DNA of 64,000 nucleotides from Streptomyces sp. NL15-2K (GCF_030551255.1 NZ_CP130630.1:10167001-10231000); one strand, 5' to 3'. Positions 13,601 to 34,825 are shown, counted from the stretch's first letter. The notes: generated from the sequence alone by a model not told the origin. Translations and numbers: made by a program.

Positions 13601-16600
13601 GTGCATGGCGTGCGGGAGCTGTTGTTGCTGTCCCGGTCGGGTGGGGTGGTGGAGTTGGATGGTGCGGTGGTGCGTTCGGTGGCTTGTGATGTCTCGGATG
13701 CGGCCGCTGTCGTCGAGGTCCTGGGTGATGAGCCGGTGACGGCGGTGATCCACGCAGCCGGTGTTCTCGACGACGGCACCCTCGAATCGCTGACTGCGGG
13801 GCGCCTGGACACGGTCTTCCGGGCCAAGGTCGACGCGGCCCGTAACCTCGTTGCCGCGACGCGGGGCAAGCCGCTTCGCGCGTTCGTGCTGTATTCGTCG
13901 GCGGCGGGGTTGTTCGGGAATGCGGGGCAGGGCAATTACGCTGCGGCGAACGCGTTCCTGGACGCCTATGCCACTGGCTTGCGGGCTGAGGGGATTCCGG
14001 CGACTTCGCTGGCCTGGGGCCTGTGGGAGGCCGGTATGGGTGATGTGCTCACCGACGCCGACCGGGACCGCATGCGCCGCGGCGGCATCCTGCCCCTCAC
14101 CCGGGAGCAGGGACTGGCCGCCTTCGACGCCGCCCTCGGCACCGCACGACCACACCTCGCGCCGCTGGGCGTGGACATCGCGGCGCTCCGTACGGCCGAC
14201 TTCGTACCGCCGCTGCTGGCCGGTCTCGTCCCCGGGCGTGCCGCGGTCACGCAGGGCAGCCCGTTGGCCCAACGGCTGGCCGCGCTCCCGGAGCACGAGC
14301 GGACTCGGGCCTTGCTCGCGCTGGTCAGTGCTCAGGTCACCGCCGTACTCGGGTACGCGTCACCGGACCAGCTCGACCCCGACCGCGCGTTCGGCGAGAT
14401 GGGCTTCGACTCGCTCACCGCGGTGGAGTTGCGCAACCGCCTGTCCTCCGCGACCGGACTGCGCCTGCCCTCCACACTGATCTTCGACCACCCGAACGTC
14501 ACGGTGCTGGCCGCTTTCCTCGGCGAGCAGCTCTCCCCCACGCAGCAGCGGACCGCCACGCTCGCACAGCACACCAGGGTGGCCGACGACCCGGTGGCGA
14601 TCGTCGGCATGGCCTGCCGCTACCCGGGCGGCGTCACCTCCCCCGACGAGCTGTGGGAGCTGGTGGCAGACGGCCGGGACGGTGTCGGGTACTTCCCCGA
14701 GGACCGAGGCTGGGACCTCGAGAACCTCTACCACCCGGATCCCGACCACCCCGGCACCTCGTACACCCGGGAGGGCGGTTTCCTCCGGGACGCCGCTCAG
14801 TTCGACCCGGGGTTGTTCGGGATCTCGCCCCGCGAGGCGCTGGCGATGGACCCGCAGCAACGGCTGTTGCTCGAATCCTCCTGGGAGGCGTTCGAACGCG
14901 CCGGGATCGACCCGCTGGGGCTGCGCGGCCATCGGATCGGCATGTTCGCCGGCGTGATGTACCACGACTACGGCTCGCAGACCGCCGAGGTGCCGCCCGG
15001 CGTCGAGGGTTTCCTCAGCACGGGCAGCTCCGGCAGCGTCGCGTCGGGGCGGGTGTCGTACACGTTCGGGCTGGAGGGTCCGGCGGTGACGGTGGATACG
15101 GCGTGTTCGTCGTCGTTGGTGGCGTTGCACCTGGCCGTTCAAGCGATACGCAACGGGGAGTGTGAGGCTGCGCTGGCCGGCGGGGTGACCGTGATGGCCA
15201 CCCCGAACACTTTCATCGGGTTCTCGCGGCAGCGGGGGCTGGCGGCGGATGGGCGGTGCAAGTCGTTCGCCGAGGGCGCCGACGGCACCGGCTGGGCCGA
15301 GGGCGTCGGCATGCTGCTGGTGGAGCGGCTGTCGGATGCGCGGCGGCTCGGGCACCCGGTCCTGGCGGTGGTGCGCGGCAGTGCCGTGAACCAGGACGGG
15401 GCCTCCAACGGGCTGACCGCGCCGAACGGCCCCTCCCAGCAGCGGGTGATCCGCGCCGCGCTCGAGTCCGCCGGCCTGTCCGTCGACGACGTGGACGCGG
15501 TGGAGGCGCACGGGACCGGGACCGGGCTGGGTGATCCGATCGAGGCGCAGGCGTTGCTGGCGACGTACGGTCAGGATCGTTCTGGGGAGCCGTTGTGGCT
15601 GGGGGCGATCAAGTCGAACATCGGTCACGCCCAGGCTGCCGCTGGTGTGGCGGGGATCATCAAGATGGTGCAGGCGATGCGGCACGGGCTTCTGCCGCGG
15701 ACGCTGCATGTGGACGCACCCACCTCGCAGGTGGACTGGTCTGAGGGTGCGGTGGAGTTGCTGACGGAGGCGCGGTCGTGGCCGGAGGCGGGTCGGCCGC
15801 GGCGGGCGGCGGTGTCGTCTTTCGGGATCAGCGGCACCAACGCTCACGTCATCCTCGAAGCCCCGACGGACGAGCCCACTCCGGTGGCCGTCGCCGCGCC
15901 GCCCGTCGTCCCTGTGGTGCTCACCGCGGCGGAGCCGGACGCGCTGCGGGAGGCCGCCGAGCGTCTCCGGCGGGACATCCCGGCCGACGCGGCTCTGGAC
16001 CAGGTCGGCCGGGCCCTGGCTACCCGCGCGCGTCTGCGGCACCGGGCAGTCCTCCTCGCGAGCGACCGCACCGGGCTGGACACCGGGCTGGCGGCGGTGG
16101 CTGCCGGAACCCACCCGTTGGCCGGTGCGGCCGGGCCGGGTCGCTTGGCGGTGGTGTTCACTGGTCAGGGGTCGCAGCGGGTGGGGATGGGCCGGGAGTT
16201 GTATGAGACGTTCCCGGTGTTCGCGGCGGCTTTCGATGAGGTGTGTGCGGCTCTGGATCTTCCGCTGCTTGAGTTGGACGCGGCCTCCTTGGACCAGACT
16301 GGGTGGGCGCAGCCTGCGATCTTCGCGGTGGAGGTGGCGCTGCTGGCGTTGGTGCGGTCCTGGGGTGTGGAGCCTGACGTCGTCGCGGGCCACTCGATCG
16401 GCGAGATCACGGCTGCCTACGCGGCTGGGGTCCTGAGCCTTGCGGATGCGGCGACGCTGGTCGCGGCTCGGGGCCGGTTGATGCAGGCGTTGCCGACGGG
16501 CGGCGCGATGCTGGCGGTCGGTGCCTCGGAGGCGCAGGTACGGAGGGCCTTCTCGAACCTGGACATCGCGGCGGTCAACGGGGCGCACGCGGTCGTCGTC

Positions 16601-19600
16601 TCCGGCGTCGAGGCCGACGTCGAGCGCATGGCGGTGCTGGCGAAGGACCGCGGTTGGAAGACGAACCGACTCCGGACGAGTCACGCGTTCCATTCGCGGT
16701 TGATGGAGCCGATGCTGGCGGAGTTCCGCGCCGTGGTGGAGAGCCTGACGTTCAACGAACCCACTCTGGCCGCGCAGTCCACGGTGACCGGCGCGGCGGT
16801 GGTGCCGGGCCAGTGGACCGACCGGGATTACTGGGTGCGGCAGGTCCGCGAGCCGGTTCGGTTCGCCGATGTCGCGGCCGCTCTGGGCGCCGAGCGCGTA
16901 CTCGAACTCGGTCCGGACGGCCTACTCACCGCGTTGATCGGCGAGGCGAGCCCGGACGCGGTCACTGTGGCCGCGCTGCGCCGGGACCGGGACGAGGCCA
17001 TGACGCTGCTCACCGCCGTGTCCGAGCTCTTCGTTCACGGGCAGCGCGTCGAATGGCGGGCGGTGCTCGGTGACGGTGCCCGTGCCGAACTGCCCACCTA
17101 CCCGTTCCAGCACCAGCGGTACTGGCTGGCCCCCACGCCGCCGACCGGCGACGTGACCGCGGCAGGCCTCGACACCTCCGACCACCCGCTCCTCCCGGCC
17201 GCGGCCGAACTCCCTGACTCCGGCGGTCTGTTGCTCACCGGAACCCTCTCCACCGCAAGCCAGCCCTGGCTCACCGACCACCGCGTCCACGAAACGCTCG
17301 TCGTCCCGGGCACCGCGTTGGTCGAGCTGGCACTCGCGGCGGGCGCCCGGGCCGGCACCCCGGCGGTGGAGGAACTGGTACTGCGTGAACCGCTGATGCT
17401 TCCCGCCGAGGCCCCCGTCCGACTGAGAGTCCTGGTCGACGCGCCGGACGACACCGGCAGGCGCGCACTGACCGTCTACTCCCGCCCCGACGACGAGCCC
17501 ACCGCATGGACCACCAACGCCAGCGGCCTGCTGACCACCGAACCCGAATCCAGCGACGACACCACGGACTTGGTGGTGTGGCCGCCGGTGGGTGGGGAGG
17601 AACTCGGACTGGACGGCGTGTACGAGGCGTTCGCGGATGCGGGCCTGTCCTACGGACCGGCCTTCCAGGGCCTGCGGCGGCTCTGGCGGCGGGGCGAAGA
17701 GGTGTTCGCCGAGGTCGGTATCGAGGACTCGGTCGGCGGCTACGGAGTGCATCCGGCGCTGTTCGACGCGGCGTTGCACGCGATCGGCGCGGGCGGTGCG
17801 CTCCCGGCCGAGGGCGGTGTCCGCTTGCCGTTCGGCTTCACCGGAGTGCGGGTCGTGGGGTCGGCAGGGAGCAGTCTGCGGGTCGGGATCGCCCCCGCGC
17901 CGGGTACCGACACGGTCCGGGTCACGCTGGCCGACTCGGCGGGTGGCCCGGTGGCCGAGGTGCAGGGTCTGGCCCTGCGGCCGGTCGCGCCGGCCAGGCT
18001 CGGTGGCCTCGCCGATCGGCTGCTGTATGAGGTGGAGTGGGTGGCGCGGGGGGTGACGGCCTCGGCGGAGGTGCCGGTCGTGATCGCGCTGGGTGATCCC
18101 TTGCCGGATACGGCTGTTCCGGTGCTGGTGGTGGATGCCACGGCGGCGGGTGGTGCGCGGGGTCGGGCGGCTGCTCTGCTGACGCTGGTGCAGGAGTGGT
18201 TGGCGGATGCGGCGTGGGTTGGTTCGCGGTTGGTGGTGCGGACGTTCGGGGCGGCCGGTGAGGAGATCACCGATCCTGACGGTGCCGCTTTGTGGGGTTT
18301 GGTGCGGTCGGCGCAGGCGGAGCATCCGGAGCGGATTCATCTCCTGGACGCGGTCGAGGAGTTGGTTCTTCCGTTGCCGCAGGCGGTGGTGCGTGACGGT
18401 GTCGTGCGGGTGCCGCGTCTGGTGCGGGTTCAGGTGCCGTCGGCCCGGGTGGATCTGGGTGATGGTGTCGTGGTGGTCACTGGTGCGACGGGCGTGCTGG
18501 GGCGGCTGGTTGCCCAGCATGTGGTGCGGGTGCATGGCGTGCGGGAGCTGTTGTTGCTGTCCCGGTCGGGTGGGGTGGTGGAGTTGGATGGTGCGGTGGT
18601 GCGTTCGGTGGCTTGTGATGTCTCGGATGCGGCCGCTGTCGTCGAGGTCCTGGGTGATGAGCCGGTGACGGCGGTGATCCACGCAGCCGGTGTTCTCGAC
18701 GACGGCACCCTCGAATCGCTGACTGCGGGGCGCCTGGACACGGTCTTCCGGGCCAAGGTCGACGCGGCCCGTAACCTCGTTGCCGCGACGCGGGGCAAGC
18801 CGCTTCGCGCGTTCGTGCTGTATTCGTCGGCGGCGGGGTTGTTCGGGAATGCGGGGCAGGGCAATTACGCTGCGGCGAACGCGTTCCTGGACGCCTATGC
18901 CACTGGCTTGCGGGCTGAGGGGATTCCGGCGACTTCGCTGGCCTGGGGCCTGTGGGAGGCCGGTATGGGTGATGTGCTCACCGACGCCGACCGGGACCGC
19001 ATGCGCCGCGGCGGCATCCTGCCCCTCACCCGGGAGCAGGGACTGGCCGCCTTCGACGCCGCCCTCGGCACCGCACGACCACACCTCGCGCCGCTGGCCC
19101 TCGACCTGCCCGCACTGCGCAACGCGACCGCCGTATCGCCGCTCCTGGAGGGCTTCGCGCCGAAGCGTGCCCACGCCCGTGCCACGAGCGCCCTCGGGCG
19201 GCGGCTGGAGGCCCTGCCGCAGGCGGAACGCGATCACGCCGTGCTCGGCCTCGTGCGAATGCAGGTCGCAGAAGTGCTGGGGTATCAGTCCGCCGACCGG
19301 GTGGCGGTCGGTCACCCCTTCAGTGAACTGGGCTTCGACTCGCTTACCGCGGTGGAGTTGCGCAACCGCCTGTCCTCCGCGACCGGACTGCGCCTGCCCT
19401 CCACGCTGGTCTTCGACTACCCGACAGTAGAGGCATTGGCCGCCTTCGTCGCCGGGGAACTGGTCGGCCGGAGCGCCGCCACAGCGGTCGCCACCGCCAC
19501 GGTCGACTCCGACGAACCGATCGCGATCGTCGGCATGGCCTGCCGCTACCCCGGTGGCGTCAGCAGCCCGGACGAACTCTGGGACATGGTCGCGAACGGT

Positions 19601-22600
19601 CGGGACGGGATCGTGCCCTTCCCCGACGACCGGGGCTGGGACCTCCACGCGTTGTACGACCCGGACCCGAGCAACCCCGGCACCTCCTACACCCGACACG
19701 GCGGATTCCTGCCTGACGCCGGAAATTTCGACCCGCGTCTGTTCGGGATCTCGCCGCGTGAGGCACTGGCGATGGACCCGCAGCACCGGCTGCTCCTGGA
19801 GACCTCTTGGGAGGCGTTCGAACGCGCCGGCGTCGACCCCACCGCGGTCACCGGAACACGGACCGGCGTGTTCGTCGGCGTGATGTACAACGACTATGGC
19901 CTGGTGCTCGACCAGTCCACTGAGAGCGCCGAGGGCTTCCTCGGCACGAGTGGGAGTGTCGCGTCGGGGCGGGTGTCGTACTCGTTCGGGCTGGAGGGTC
20001 CGGCGGTGACGGTGGATACGGCGTGTTCGTCGTCGTTGGTGGCGTTGCATCTGGCGGTGCAGGCGATACGCAGTGGGGAGTGTGAGGCGGCGCTGGCCGG
20101 TGGTGTGACCGTGATGGCCACTCCGAATACCTTCATCGGGTTCTCGCGGCAGCGGGGGCTGGCGGCGGATGGGCGGTGCAAGTCGTTCGCCGAGGGCGCC
20201 GACGGCACCGGCTGGGCCGAGGGCGTCGGCATGCTGCTGGTGGAGCGGCTGTCGGATGCGCGGCGGCTCGGGCATCCGGTGTTGGGGGTGGTGCGGGGCT
20301 CGGCGGTGAATCAGGACGGGGCTTCCAACGGGCTGACCGCGCCGAACGGCCCGTCGCAGCAGCGGGTGATCCGTCAGGCGTTGGCGAATGCGGGTGTGTC
20401 CGCAGCCGAGGTCGACGCGGTGGAGGCGCACGGGACCGGGACGCGGCTGGGTGATCCGATCGAGGCGCAGGCGTTGCTGGCGACGTATGGCCAGGATCGT
20501 TCCGGGGAGCCGTTGTGGCTGGGTTCGGTGAAGTCGAACATCGGGCATGCTCAGGCGGCGGCGGGTGTGGCGGGGATCATCAAGATGGTGCAGGCGATGC
20601 GGCACGGGTCGCTGCCGCGGACGTTGCATGTGGATGCGCCGTCGTCGCAGGTGGACTGGTCTGCGGGTGCGGTGGAGTTGCTGACGCGGGCGCGGTCGTG
20701 GCCGGAGGTGGGTCGGCCGCGGCGGGCGGCGGTGTCGTCTTTCGGGATCAGTGGCACCAACGCCCACGTCATCCTCGAAGCCGCACCCGAACCGACCACT
20801 ACCCCGACAGAACCGGCGCCCACCCTACCGCTCACCCCGATCGTGCTCAGCGCGGCCGACCCGGACGCCCTGCACGTTCTGGCAGGCCGACTCGCCGAAA
20901 GGGATGACCTGCCCCTGGGCCGGCTCGCGGCAGCCCTGACCACCCGAGCGGCGCTGCCGCAGCGCGCCGTGGTCTTGGCCGAGGACCGCGAAACGCCGCA
21001 GGAGTCGCTGAGCGCCTTCACTGATCGGGCCATCACCGGGACGGTCGTCGAAGGGCGTCTGGCAGTGGTGTTCACCGGTCAGGGGTCGCAGCGGGTGGGG
21101 ATGGGCCGGGAGTTGTATGAGACGTTCCCGGTGTTCGCGGCGGCTTTCGACGAGGTGTGTGCGGCTCTGGATCTTTCGCTGCACGAGCTGGATGAAGCGT
21201 CCTTGGATCAGACTGGGTGTGCCCAGCCGGCCATCTTCGCGGTGGAGGTCGCTCTCCTGGCGCTCGTGCGGTCCTGGGGCGTGACCCCGGACATCGTCGC
21301 GGGCCACTCGATCGGCGAGATCACGGCTGCCTACGCGGCTGGGGTCCTGAGCCTTGCGGATGCGGTGGCGCTGGTGGCGGCTCGGGGCCGGTTGATGCAG
21401 GCGTTGCCGTCCGGTGGGGCGATGATGGCGGTGGGTGCCTCGGAGGCGGAGGTGCGGGAGGCGTTCCCGGACATCGACATCGCGGCGGTGAACGGCCCGG
21501 CCGCGGTGGTGGTGTCGGGGCTTGAGGCGGACGTGGAGCAGGTCGCCTCACTGGCCGGTGAGCGAGGATGGAAGACCAACCGGTTGCGTACGAGCCACGC
21601 GTTCCACTCCCGTTTGATGGAGCCGATGCTCGCCGAGTTCCGCACGGTCGTGGAGACACTCACCTTCGCCGAGCCGACGCTCCCAGCTGTCTCCACGGTG
21701 ACCGGCCGCCCCGTCGAACCCGGCCAGTGGTCGGACCCCGACTACTGGGTCGACCAGGCGCGCCAACCGGTCCGATTCGCCGACGCGGTCACAGCTCTCG
21801 ACGCCGCCCGTGTGCTCGAACTCGGCCCCGACGCCGTACTCACCGCACTGATCCAGGACAGCCGCCCCGAACTGACCACGGTCACGGCACTGCGCCGGGA
21901 CCGCCCCGAGACACACACCCTGCTCCGGGCGGTCGCCGAGTTGTACGTTCACGGCCAACCCGTCGACTGGACCGCGCTGGTCGGCCGGGCCGTCGTAGAC
22001 CTGCCGACCTACCCGTTCCAGCACCGGCGGTTCTGGCCCCGGCCCCGGAACGGCGTCGGCGGGGACGTCACGGCCCTCGGCCTGACCGGCACCGGCCACC
22101 CGATCCTCGGCGCGGCGGCCGAAGTGCCCGGTTCCGGCGTGGTGCTGTTCACCGGCTCGCTGTCCGCGGCGACCCACCCCTGGGCGGTCGACCACACCGT
22201 TTACGGTCGTACGGTCGTGCCGGGTGCCGCGCTGGTCGAGATGGCCCTGACGGTCGGCTCCCAGGTGGGCACCCCGGTGCTGGAAGAGCTGCTGCTGCAT
22301 GCCCCGCTCGTCCTGCCGGACCGGGAAACCGTGCAGGTCCGGGTCACGGTCGGCGCGCTGGACGACGCGAATCGCCGGCCCATGAGCGTGCACTCCCGGA
22401 CCGGGGCCGAGGCGCCCTGGACCGAGCACGCCACGGGCCTGTTGTCCGAGGACACCGGCGCCGAGCCGACGACCGTCACCGTCCCGGCCGAGGCCGAGGA
22501 ACTCGACCTCGCCGACTTCTATCCGGCGATGGACGCGGCGGGCTTGCGATACGGGCCGGCGTTCCAAGGCCTGCGCCGGGTCTGGCGCGCCGGGAACGAC

Positions 22601-24787
22601 GTGTTCGCCGAGGTCGAGATCGCCGAATCGTCCGCTGGTTTCGCGCTCCACCCTGCGCTGCTGGACAGCGCGCTGCACGCCATCGCCGCCGGTGGCCTGC
22701 TCAGGGACGGGGACGCCCACCTGCCGTTCGCGTTCTCCGATGTGCGGCTGGTGGCCGGGGGCGCGACCGCCCTGCTCGTACGGCTCAGCTCGAACGGGTC
22801 CGGCGGCGTGCGGCTGGCGATCGCAGACCGCACCGGGCTGCCGGTGGCCCAGATCGAACGGGCCGCGCTGCGGCCGGTCGCCGCGGAACCGGTCACCGAC
22901 GCGCCCGCGCTCTACACCGTGGACTGGCAGCCCTCGCCCACGGTGATCACCGGTGGGGAAGCTGCCGGGTGGCATCACCTGCGGCTGGGTGAACCGCTGC
23001 CGACGCTGCCCAGCGCGCCCTCGGTCGTCGTGCTCGACGCCACCGCGTCGCCGACGGCAGGACCGGCCGCCGTCCGGCAGGCGCTCGAGGCCGCCCTCCG
23101 CACGCTCCAGGACTGGGTCACCGACCCGGTCTGGGACAGCAGCCACCTTGTGGTGCTGACCTCGGGAGCGGTGGCCACGAGCACCGCCGACCCCGTGCCC
23201 GGGCTGACCCATGCCCCTCTCTGGGGCCTGGTCCGCACCGCCCAAACCGAGAACCCCGGCCGGTTCACCCTGATCGACACAGGCACAGGCACAGACCCCG
23301 GAAGCCGGCTTCTCCCAGGCGTCGTAGAGGCCGGCCTCGCGCAGGCGGCGATCCGCGCCGACGCCGTCCTGGTGCCGCGCCTGGCCGCGGTACCCCTCGC
23401 GCCGACACCGCCGACCGCACCCTCCGTACCGACATCTCCGCCCGTACCCGACCCTCTCGGCAAGGGGACCGTCGTCCTCACCGGCGCCACCGGAGCCCTC
23501 GGTGCCGCGCTAGCCCGCCACCTCGTCGTCACCCACCGGGTGAAGGACCTGCTGCTGGTCAGCCGACGCGGCCCCGACGCACCCGGTGCCGCGGGCCTGG
23601 CCGACGAGCTGGCCGCCGTCGGCGCCGACGTACGGCTGGAGGCCTGCGACCTGGCCGACCCGGCCGCCGTCCGGCGTCTGCTCGGCCCGGTCGAGGTCGG
23701 TGCGGTGCTGCACGCCGCCGGTGTCACGGACGACGCGATGCTCACCTCGCTGAGGCCCGACCGGCTCGCGTCCGTCCTGGCCGCCAAGGTGGACGCCGCG
23801 GTCAACCTGCGCGCGGCCACCGCCGGCCGGCCGCTCGGCGCGTTCTTGCTGTTCTCCTCGGTCGCCGGCCTGCTCGGCAACGCCGGCCAGGCCAACTACG
23901 CCGCGGCCAACACGTTCCTGGACGCCTACGCCGCGCAGCTGCGGGCCGAGGGGGTTCCGGCCGCCTCTCTGGCCTGGGGCCTGTGGGAGACCGGCCTCGG
24001 CAGCGCCCTGACCGAGGCCGATCGCGAGCGGCTCGGCCGCGGCGGAATCGTGCCGCTGGGCACCGACGCCGCGCTCGCTCTCTTCGACGCCGCCCTCAGT
24101 ATCGACGCCGCCCTGGTCGTCCCGGTCGGCCTCGACCTGCCCGCCCTCCGGCCCGCAGCCGCCGCCGGCCGGCTCCCGGAGCTGCTCACCGGCCTGGTGC
24201 CGGCACCGGCCCGCGTGGTTGCCCGCCCGGCCGCCACCGGTGGCCGGGACCGCGCGCTGATCAGGCGGCTGGCCGAGCTGTCCGCCGCCGAGCAGACCCG
24301 CATCCTGCTCGGACTGGTCCGCACCCACGCGGTCGCGGTGCTCGGCCACGCCAACCCGGCCGATATCGGCGACACTCGCGCCTTCGGGGAGCTGGGCTTC
24401 GATTCGCTCACCGCGGTCGAGTTCCGCAACCGCCTGGCCGCCGACACCGGACTGCGGCTCGCACCGACCCTGATCTTCGACCACCCGACCCCGCTGGCGC
24501 TGGCCGAGGCCCTCTGCGACCGGCTCGCCCCCGAGGAGACCGAGGGCGACACGGGGCTCCTGGACGAATTGGCCCGACTGGAAACCAGTCTGGTGATGAG
24601 CACCCCGACCGAGGCGACCCGGACCACGGTCGCGCTCCGACTGCGGGCGCTGCTCGCTGAATGGACGAGCCCCGCCCGCCCAGCCGGCGACGCCCCCGCG
24701 GACGCCCCGGGCACCGATGCCGACATCGCCGCCGCCGACGACGACGAGCTGTTCAGCCTGCTCGACGGCGAACTCGGCGCGAACTGA
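4661..24787 (+). CDS. Type I modular PKS, four modules (A-D), each KS-AT-DH-KR-ACP
   Basis: This 6708-residue protein should add four malonyl units and form four conjugated alkenes. The ATG at 4661 is preceded by a GAAGGCGG ribosome-binding site at 4647-4654. Residues 8-38 form a class-1-type coiled-coil docking helix ([15 protein letters not shown]). KS cysteines: C213, C1840, C3482, C5122. AT serines: S627, S2267, S3912, S5550. All four ATs carry HAFH (723, 2363, 4008, 5646), indicating malonyl-CoA. DH histidines: H924, H2563, H4207, H5845, paired with D1086, D2725, D4369, D6002. KR tyrosines: Y1454, Y3093, Y4736, Y6413. KRs A-C have LDD and D has TDD, all B-type. ACP serines: S1612, S3251, S4894, S6582. 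The tail past ~6640 is a docking segment. The DH motif Gly is Asp in A and Glu in C. Several KS, AT and KR stretches are near-identical between modules and to the fourth PKS gene, and use a more T-rich codon style than the first gene. Confidence 0.97.
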   Translation: MTSAHEPVGTEEKYLAYLKRATADLRAARRRAEELEHRGSEPLAIIAMSCRYPGGVDSPEDLWRLVASGSDAIGAPPTDRGWDLEGLYDHESGEIDPQARIEGGFLHDAEGFDPALFGISPREALAMDPQQRLLLETTWETFERAGLDPTAVPFPRTGVFAGVMYHDYGTRPLDLPDGVAGYLGNGNSGSVASGRIAYTFGLEGPAITVDTACSSSLVALHLAAQALRSGECDLALAGGVTVMATPTTFVEFSRQGGLAADGRCKSFADTADGTGWGEGVGMLLLERLSDAQRHGHPILAVVRGIAVNQDGASSGLTAPNGPSQQRVIRAALASAGLSPADVDAVEAHGTGTRLGDPIEAQALLATYGQGRSEDRPLWLGSVKSNIGHAQAAAGVAGIIKMVQAMRHGVLPRTLHVDAPSSQVDWSAGAVELLTRARSWPEVGRPRRAAVSSFGISGTNAHVIVEEAPAAAEVSGEPVVVLPVVPLVVSARCEGSLEAQIQRVRGVEAARLDVGAALTSRAVLERRAVLLGGTVIQGVSVEGRLAVVFTGQGSQRVGMGRELYETFPVFAAVFDEVCAVLDLPLFELDAASLDQTGWAQPAIFAVEVALLALVRSWGVEPDVVAGHSIGEITAAYAAGVLSLADAVALVVARGRLMQALPAGGAMLAVGACEEEVREAFPGIDVAAVNGPAAVVVSGLEADVERVAALAGARGWKTNRLRTSHAFHSRLMEPMLAEFRAVVERLSFAEPSIAAVSTVTGRPVEAGQWSDPGYWVDQVRQPVRFADAAMSLDADRVLELGPEGVLAALAGAVCPDAVAVAGLRRDREECAALLTALGELFVRGQRVDWAVVFEGTGARPVDLPTYPFSHQHYWLDTATDTGDVTAAGLHASDHPLLGAAMVLADGDGTLLTGRLSAGAPGWLADHRVFDTVLVPGTALLDLVLAAGRRVGADGVEELILREPLVIPPQGGVRLQVRVGPADDADRRAVTVYAQPEDGDSDAWTTHAEGMLAPAMETDPDLSLVAWPPSDAEEIAIDGLYDALADAGLSYGPAFRGLRRAWRAGDTVFAEVSVDQTTDGFCVHPALFDAALHGIGAGDLLPGGEVRLPFSFSGARVTGVGAGELRIRLSRGESADSVRLLLADGAGFPVAEVDTLQLRPVPAAQLSEGVADRLLFGVEWVPEAGLSVAEVPVVIALGDPLPDTAVPVLAVDATAPGAARDRAAVLLRLVQEWLADAAWVGSRLVVRTFGAVGEEVSDPDGAALWGLVRSAQAEHPDRFCLLDGPEDGFCPVAQAVVRAGVVRVPRLVRVRASSGQVDLGDGVVVVTGANGTLGRLLARHVVEEYGVRELLLLSRSGGGVVELEGAVVRSVACDVSDGAAVTEVLRDEPVTAVIHAAGVLDDGTLESLTPERLDTVFRAKVDAARNLIEATRGKRLSALVLYSSAAGLFGNAGQGNYAAANAFLDAYAVWLREEGVPATSLAWGLWDAGMGNALTDADRERMRRGGVLPLTAEQGLAAFDAALGAGRPHVAPLALDLAALREATGAPALLRGLVRAPARSTADTALGRRLADLPAEQRDAAVLGLVRAQVADVLGYGRAEDVEPERAFSDLGFDSLSAVELRNRLATVTGLRLTSTLVFDYPNALVLAGQIGAELAGAAPATAAPMLTARADEPIAIVGMACRYPGGVSSPDELWELVAGGRDGVGFFPEDRGWDVESLYHPDPDHPGTSYAREGGFLYGAGDFDPAVFGISPREALAMDPQHRLLLESSWEAFERAGVDPRTLRGSRTGVFVGIMYGDYATVLEQAEAQVEGFMGTGGSIASGRVSYSFGLEGPAVTVDTACSSSLVALHLAVQAIRSGECEAALAGGVTVMATPNTFIGFSRQRGLAADGRCKSFAEGADGTGWAEGVGMLLVERLSDARRLGHPVLGVVRGSAVNQDGASNGLTAPNGPSQQRVIRAALASADLTPQDVDAVEAHGTGTRLGDPIEAQALLATYGQRRSEPLWLGSIKSNIGHAQAAAGVAGIIKMVQAMRHGLLPRTLHADAPTSQVDWSAGAVELLTEARPWPEAGRPRRAAVSSFGISGTNAHVILEAVPVTAQEEVPPPALPAVPVVLSAATERALVGQAQRLREYLMAHSDASVADVAWSLAHRTPLSRRAAVLAADRDQLLTALAAPLPAAEVRPGSLAVVFTGQGSQRVGMGRELYETFPVFAAAFDEVCAVLDLPLHGLDAVSLDETGWAQPAIFAVEVALLALVRSWGVSPDVVAGHSVGEVTAAYAAGVLSLRDAAELVAARGRLMQALPAGGAMLAVGASEAEVRDVFADVDVAAVNGPAAVVVSGLEGDVERVAALAGERGWKTTRLRTSHAFHSRLMEPMLAEFAEIVRGVGFTKPTIPAISTVTGAAVPPGQWTDPDYWVRQVREPVRFADAAQALNTAAVLELGPDTVLTTLIQDANPDVTAVAALRRDRHEATTLLTALAELHSTSLTIDWTAVLGGGARLDLPSYAFDHHNFWPRRRTSHVTDAAGLGLTETDHPLLGAAIALPDAAGSVLTGRLSVATHPWLADHTIFGSTVVPGTALVEMALAAGTRIGAPVLDELLLRTPLTLSTPGGAQIRTTLSPPDGDGRHQVAIHARPDDEAPWTLHATGSLSPEDAAAVAEDADLVVWPPVGVEEVGLDGVYEGLADAGLSYGPAFRGLRRVWRAGGVVFAEVAVAESVEGFGVHPALFDAALHALGVGGLLSAVGGVRLPFVFSGVRVLGSATGVLRVRLTAGKSADSVRLLLADEGGLPVAEVDGLVLRGVSAGQLGAGLADRLLYEVEWVARGVTASAEVPVVIALGDPLPDTAVPVLVVDATAAGGARGRAAALLTLVQEWLADAAWVGSRLVVRTFGAAGEEITDPDGAALWGLVRSAQAEHPERIHLLDAVEELVLPLPQAVVRDGVVRVPRLVRVQVPSARVDLGDGVVVVTGATGVLGRLVAQHVVRVHGVRELLLLSRSGGVVELDGAVVRSVACDVSDAAAVVEVLGDEPVTAVIHAAGVLDDGTLESLTAGRLDTVFRAKVDAARNLVAATRGKPLRAFVLYSSAAGLFGNAGQGNYAAANAFLDAYATGLRAEGIPATSLAWGLWEAGMGDVLTDADRDRMRRGGILPLTREQGLAAFDAALGTARPHLAPLGVDIAALRTADFVPPLLAGLVPGRAAVTQGSPLAQRLAALPEHERTRALLALVSAQVTAVLGYASPDQLDPDRAFGEMGFDSLTAVELRNRLSSATGLRLPSTLIFDHPNVTVLAAFLGEQLSPTQQRTATLAQHTRVADDPVAIVGMACRYPGGVTSPDELWELVADGRDGVGYFPEDRGWDLENLYHPDPDHPGTSYTREGGFLRDAAQFDPGLFGISPREALAMDPQQRLLLESSWEAFERAGIDPLGLRGHRIGMFAGVMYHDYGSQTAEVPPGVEGFLSTGSSGSVASGRVSYTFGLEGPAVTVDTACSSSLVALHLAVQAIRNGECEAALAGGVTVMATPNTFIGFSRQRGLAADGRCKSFAEGADGTGWAEGVGMLLVERLSDARRLGHPVLAVVRGSAVNQDGASNGLTAPNGPSQQRVIRAALESAGLSVDDVDAVEAHGTGTGLGDPIEAQALLATYGQDRSGEPLWLGAIKSNIGHAQAAAGVAGIIKMVQAMRHGLLPRTLHVDAPTSQVDWSEGAVELLTEARSWPEAGRPRRAAVSSFGISGTNAHVILEAPTDEPTPVAVAAPPVVPVVLTAAEPDALREAAERLRRDIPADAALDQVGRALATRARLRHRAVLLASDRTGLDTGLAAVAAGTHPLAGAAGPGRLAVVFTGQGSQRVGMGRELYETFPVFAAAFDEVCAALDLPLLELDAASLDQTGWAQPAIFAVEVALLALVRSWGVEPDVVAGHSIGEITAAYAAGVLSLADAATLVAARGRLMQALPTGGAMLAVGASEAQVRRAFSNLDIAAVNGAHAVVVSGVEADVERMAVLAKDRGWKTNRLRTSHAFHSRLMEPMLAEFRAVVESLTFNEPTLAAQSTVTGAAVVPGQWTDRDYWVRQVREPVRFADVAAALGAERVLELGPDGLLTALIGEASPDAVTVAALRRDRDEAMTLLTAVSELFVHGQRVEWRAVLGDGARAELPTYPFQHQRYWLAPTPPTGDVTAAGLDTSDHPLLPAAAELPDSGGLLLTGTLSTASQPWLTDHRVHETLVVPGTALVELALAAGARAGTPAVEELVLREPLMLPAEAPVRLRVLVDAPDDTGRRALTVYSRPDDEPTAWTTNASGLLTTEPESSDDTTDLVVWPPVGGEELGLDGVYEAFADAGLSYGPAFQGLRRLWRRGEEVFAEVGIEDSVGGYGVHPALFDAALHAIGAGGALPAEGGVRLPFGFTGVRVVGSAGSSLRVGIAPAPGTDTVRVTLADSAGGPVAEVQGLALRPVAPARLGGLADRLLYEVEWVARGVTASAEVPVVIALGDPLPDTAVPVLVVDATAAGGARGRAAALLTLVQEWLADAAWVGSRLVVRTFGAAGEEITDPDGAALWGLVRSAQAEHPERIHLLDAVEELVLPLPQAVVRDGVVRVPRLVRVQVPSARVDLGDGVVVVTGATGVLGRLVAQHVVRVHGVRELLLLSRSGGVVELDGAVVRSVACDVSDAAAVVEVLGDEPVTAVIHAAGVLDDGTLESLTAGRLDTVFRAKVDAARNLVAATRGKPLRAFVLYSSAAGLFGNAGQGNYAAANAFLDAYATGLRAEGIPATSLAWGLWEAGMGDVLTDADRDRMRRGGILPLTREQGLAAFDAALGTARPHLAPLALDLPALRNATAVSPLLEGFAPKRAHARATSALGRRLEALPQAERDHAVLGLVRMQVAEVLGYQSADRVAVGHPFSELGFDSLTAVELRNRLSSATGLRLPSTLVFDYPTVEALAAFVAGELVGRSAATAVATATVDSDEPIAIVGMACRYPGGVSSPDELWDMVANGRDGIVPFPDDRGWDLHALYDPDPSNPGTSYTRHGGFLPDAGNFDPRLFGISPREALAMDPQHRLLLETSWEAFERAGVDPTAVTGTRTGVFVGVMYNDYGLVLDQSTESAEGFLGTSGSVASGRVSYSFGLEGPAVTVDTACSSSLVALHLAVQAIRSGECEAALAGGVTVMATPNTFIGFSRQRGLAADGRCKSFAEGADGTGWAEGVGMLLVERLSDARRLGHPVLGVVRGSAVNQDGASNGLTAPNGPSQQRVIRQALANAGVSAAEVDAVEAHGTGTRLGDPIEAQALLATYGQDRSGEPLWLGSVKSNIGHAQAAAGVAGIIKMVQAMRHGSLPRTLHVDAPSSQVDWSAGAVELLTRARSWPEVGRPRRAAVSSFGISGTNAHVILEAAPEPTTTPTEPAPTLPLTPIVLSAADPDALHVLAGRLAERDDLPLGRLAAALTTRAALPQRAVVLAEDRETPQESLSAFTDRAITGTVVEGRLAVVFTGQGSQRVGMGRELYETFPVFAAAFDEVCAALDLSLHELDEASLDQTGCAQPAIFAVEVALLALVRSWGVTPDIVAGHSIGEITAAYAAGVLSLADAVALVAARGRLMQALPSGGAMMAVGASEAEVREAFPDIDIAAVNGPAAVVVSGLEADVEQVASLAGERGWKTNRLRTSHAFHSRLMEPMLAEFRTVVETLTFAEPTLPAVSTVTGRPVEPGQWSDPDYWVDQARQPVRFADAVTALDAARVLELGPDAVLTALIQDSRPELTTVTALRRDRPETHTLLRAVAELYVHGQPVDWTALVGRAVVDLPTYPFQHRRFWPRPRNGVGGDVTALGLTGTGHPILGAAAEVPGSGVVLFTGSLSAATHPWAVDHTVYGRTVVPGAALVEMALTVGSQVGTPVLEELLLHAPLVLPDRETVQVRVTVGALDDANRRPMSVHSRTGAEAPWTEHATGLLSEDTGAEPTTVTVPAEAEELDLADFYPAMDAAGLRYGPAFQGLRRVWRAGNDVFAEVEIAESSAGFALHPALLDSALHAIAAGGLLRDGDAHLPFAFSDVRLVAGGATALLVRLSSNGSGGVRLAIADRTGLPVAQIERAALRPVAAEPVTDAPALYTVDWQPSPTVITGGEAAGWHHLRLGEPLPTLPSAPSVVVLDATASPTAGPAAVRQALEAALRTLQDWVTDPVWDSSHLVVLTSGAVATSTADPVPGLTHAPLWGLVRTAQTENPGRFTLIDTGTGTDPGSRLLPGVVEAGLAQAAIRADAVLVPRLAAVPLAPTPPTAPSVPTSPPVPDPLGKGTVVLTGATGALGAALARHLVVTHRVKDLLLVSRRGPDAPGAAGLADELAAVGADVRLEACDLADPAAVRRLLGPVEVGAVLHAAGVTDDAMLTSLRPDRLASVLAAKVDAAVNLRAATAGRPLGAFLLFSSVAGLLGNAGQANYAAANTFLDAYAAQLRAEGVPAASLAWGLWETGLGSALTEADRERLGRGGIVPLGTDAALALFDAALSIDAALVVPVGLDLPALRPAAAAGRLPELLTGLVPAPARVVARPAATGGRDRALIRRLAELSAAEQTRILLGLVRTHAVAVLGHANPADIGDTRAFGELGFDSLTAVEFRNRLAADTGLRLAPTLIFDHPTPLALAEALCDRLAPEETEGDTGLLDELARLETSLVMSTPTEATRTTVALRLRALLAEWTSPARPAGDAPADAPGTDADIAAADDDELFSLLDGELGAN
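4781..9630 (+). other. PKS module A: KS-AT(malonyl)-DH-KR(B)-ACP
   Basis: KS 4781-6060, AT 6288-7180, DH 7320-8130, KR 8170-9240, ACP 9400-9630 (approximate). KS Cys codon at 5297, AT Ser 6539, HAFH from 6827, DH His 7430, KR Tyr 9020, ACP Ser 9494. The DH motif is [10 protein letters not shown]: Asp replaces the Gly normal in HxxxGxxxxP. From about 5680 to 7100 codons shift to the T-rich style. Part of the KR (8739-9102) matches module H. Confidence 0.93.
8739..9102 (+). repeat. Repeat R4, copy in module A (KR)
   Basis: A 364-bp KR block matching 45123-45486 in module H (offset 36384), bounded by single-base differences on both sides. Confidence 0.85.
9652..10503 (+). repeat. Long repeat R2, copy in module B (KS front)
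   Basis: An 852-bp block from the ACP-KS linker to mid-KS that appears identical to 50986-51837 in module J (offset 41334). Confidence 0.88.
9668..14545 (+). other. PKS module B: KS-AT(malonyl)-DH-KR(B)-ACP
   Basis: KS 9668-10930, AT 11207-12090, DH 12240-13050, KR 13080-14160, ACP 14320-14540 (approximate). KS Cys 10178, AT Ser 11459, HAFH 11747, DH His 12347 and Asp 12833, KR Tyr 13937, ACP Ser 14411. The DH motif [10 protein letters not shown] is complete. The first part of the KS is a copy of that in module J, and the KR a copy of those in modules C and J. Confidence 0.93.
13076..14168 (+). repeat. Repeat R1, KR part, copy in module B
   Basis: A 1093-bp block matching 18005-19097 in module C (offset 4929) and the equivalent part of module J. 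I noted a single difference (GGTGGCGCG against GGTGGTGCG, near 13232). Confidence 0.88.
14588..19475 (+). other. PKS module C: KS-AT(malonyl)-DH-KR(B)-ACP
   Basis: KS 14588-15860, AT 16140-17030, DH 17170-17990, KR 18010-19110, ACP 19250-19470 (approximate). KS Cys 15104, AT Ser 16394, HAFH 16682, DH His 17279 and Asp 17765, KR Tyr 18866, ACP Ser 19340. The DH motif reads [10 protein letters not shown], with Glu in place of Gly. From mid-DH through KR the DNA matches module J. Confidence 0.93.
17579..19116 (+). repeat. Long intergenic-module repeat R1, copy in module C
   Basis: A block of 1538 bp spanning the rear of the DH and the whole KR that appears identical, read line by line, to 54005-55542 in module J (offset 36426). 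The KR part also matches 13076-14168 in module B. Confidence 0.9.
19514..24525 (+). other. PKS module D: KS-AT(malonyl)-DH-KR(B)-ACP
   Basis: KS 19514-20780, AT 21056-21940, DH 22065-22880, KR 22905-24130, ACP 24290-24520 (approximate). KS Cys 20024, AT Ser 21308, HAFH 21596, DH His 22193 and Asp 22664, KR Tyr 23897, ACP Ser 24404. The KR is of another sublineage: it is longer and its LDD motif reads TDD, but the diagnostic second Asp stays. The AT reads TGCAQPAIF where nearly all sister ATs have TGWAQPAIF. Confidence 0.93.
19961..20874 (+). repeat. Long repeat R3, copy in module D (KS rear)
   Basis: A 914-bp block from just before the KS active site into the KS-AT linker, appearing identical to 51449-52362 in module J; its first 866 bp also match 46523-47388 in module I. 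Confidence 0.88.
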
Positions 24788-24849
24788 CCGACCCCGACTC
24801 ACCTCCCAGCGCCCCCCAACTCACCCCACCTCAACCCGCCCAAGCATCT

Positions 24850-24853
24850 GGAG
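24850..24853 (+). promoter_or_regulatory. Ribosome-binding site deciding the ATG start at 24864
   Basis: GGAG sits 10 nt before ATG 24864. This start gives a docking helix like those of the neighbouring PKS genes. Confidence 0.6.
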
Positions 24854-24863
24854 TTGGCGAGAC

Positions 24864-34634
<9,771 letters not shown>

Positions 34635-34641
34635 ATGCCCA

Positions 34642-34702
34642 GCTAGGGGCGGAATATCCGGCTAGGGGCGGGCTTATCCAGCTAGGGGCGGGCTAGGGGT
34701 GG
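34642..34702 (+). repeat. Tandem GCTAGGGGCGG array before the fourth PKS gene
   Basis: Four copies of an 11-bp core: 34642-34652, 34661-34671, 34681-34691 (all GCTAGGGGCGG) and 34692-34702 (GCTAGGGGTGG). The first three are spaced 19-20 bp apart and separated by related TATCC-containing spacers, giving a roughly 20-bp tandem unit; the fourth follows directly. The array begins 8 nt after the stop of the third PKS gene. It may be a binding array for a regulator or a local duplication. Confidence 0.75.
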
Positions 34703-34723
34703 GCCGCCCCCGCGCGGCCCACC
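34698..34723 (+). terminator. GC-rich hairpin between the third and fourth PKS genes
   Basis: GGTGGGCCGC (34698-34707) and GCGGCCCACC (34714-34723) form a perfect 10-bp inverted repeat with a 6-nt loop. No T-run follows, as is common for actinobacterial terminators. It could weaken read-through, protect transcript ends, or be an operator. Confidence 0.5.
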
Positions 34724-34810
34724 TACCTTCGGCCCAGGCCGGCAGGCGTCGAGACAGCGCTCCGGCGGTCCCTCGCGTCGCTCTCCCGCGCTCCGCGCGA
34801 ACCGATCTTG

Positions 34811-34816
34811 GTGAGG
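34811..34816 (+). promoter_or_regulatory. Ribosome-binding site deciding the GTG start at 34826
   Basis: GTGAGG lies 9 nt before GTG 34826. The in-frame TTG at 34808 has no such site upstream. The rest of the gap (34724-34810) shows nothing I can name. Confidence 0.6.
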
Positions 34817-34825
34817 CCCGAGTTG

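Noticed and set aside
22905..24130. KR of module D as inactive because LDD is altered.
   Set aside because: The second Asp of the motif, the catalytic Tyr and the SSVAG and NYAAAN motifs are all present; only the first residue differs.
24717..24863. An upstream in-frame start for the third PKS gene, overlapping the end of the second.
   Set aside because: The added 49 residues are Pro/Ser/Thr-rich with no docking character, while ATG 24864 has a ribosome site and starts a standard docking helix.
34642..34702. The tandem repeat array as a CRISPR.
   Set aside because: The units are about 11-20 bp with only four copies and near-identical short spacers, and no cas genes are present.
34808..34825. 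TTG 34808 as the start of the fourth PKS gene.
   Set aside because: No ribosome site precedes it; GTG 34826 has GTGAGG at good spacing and begins exactly like the neighbouring docking domain.
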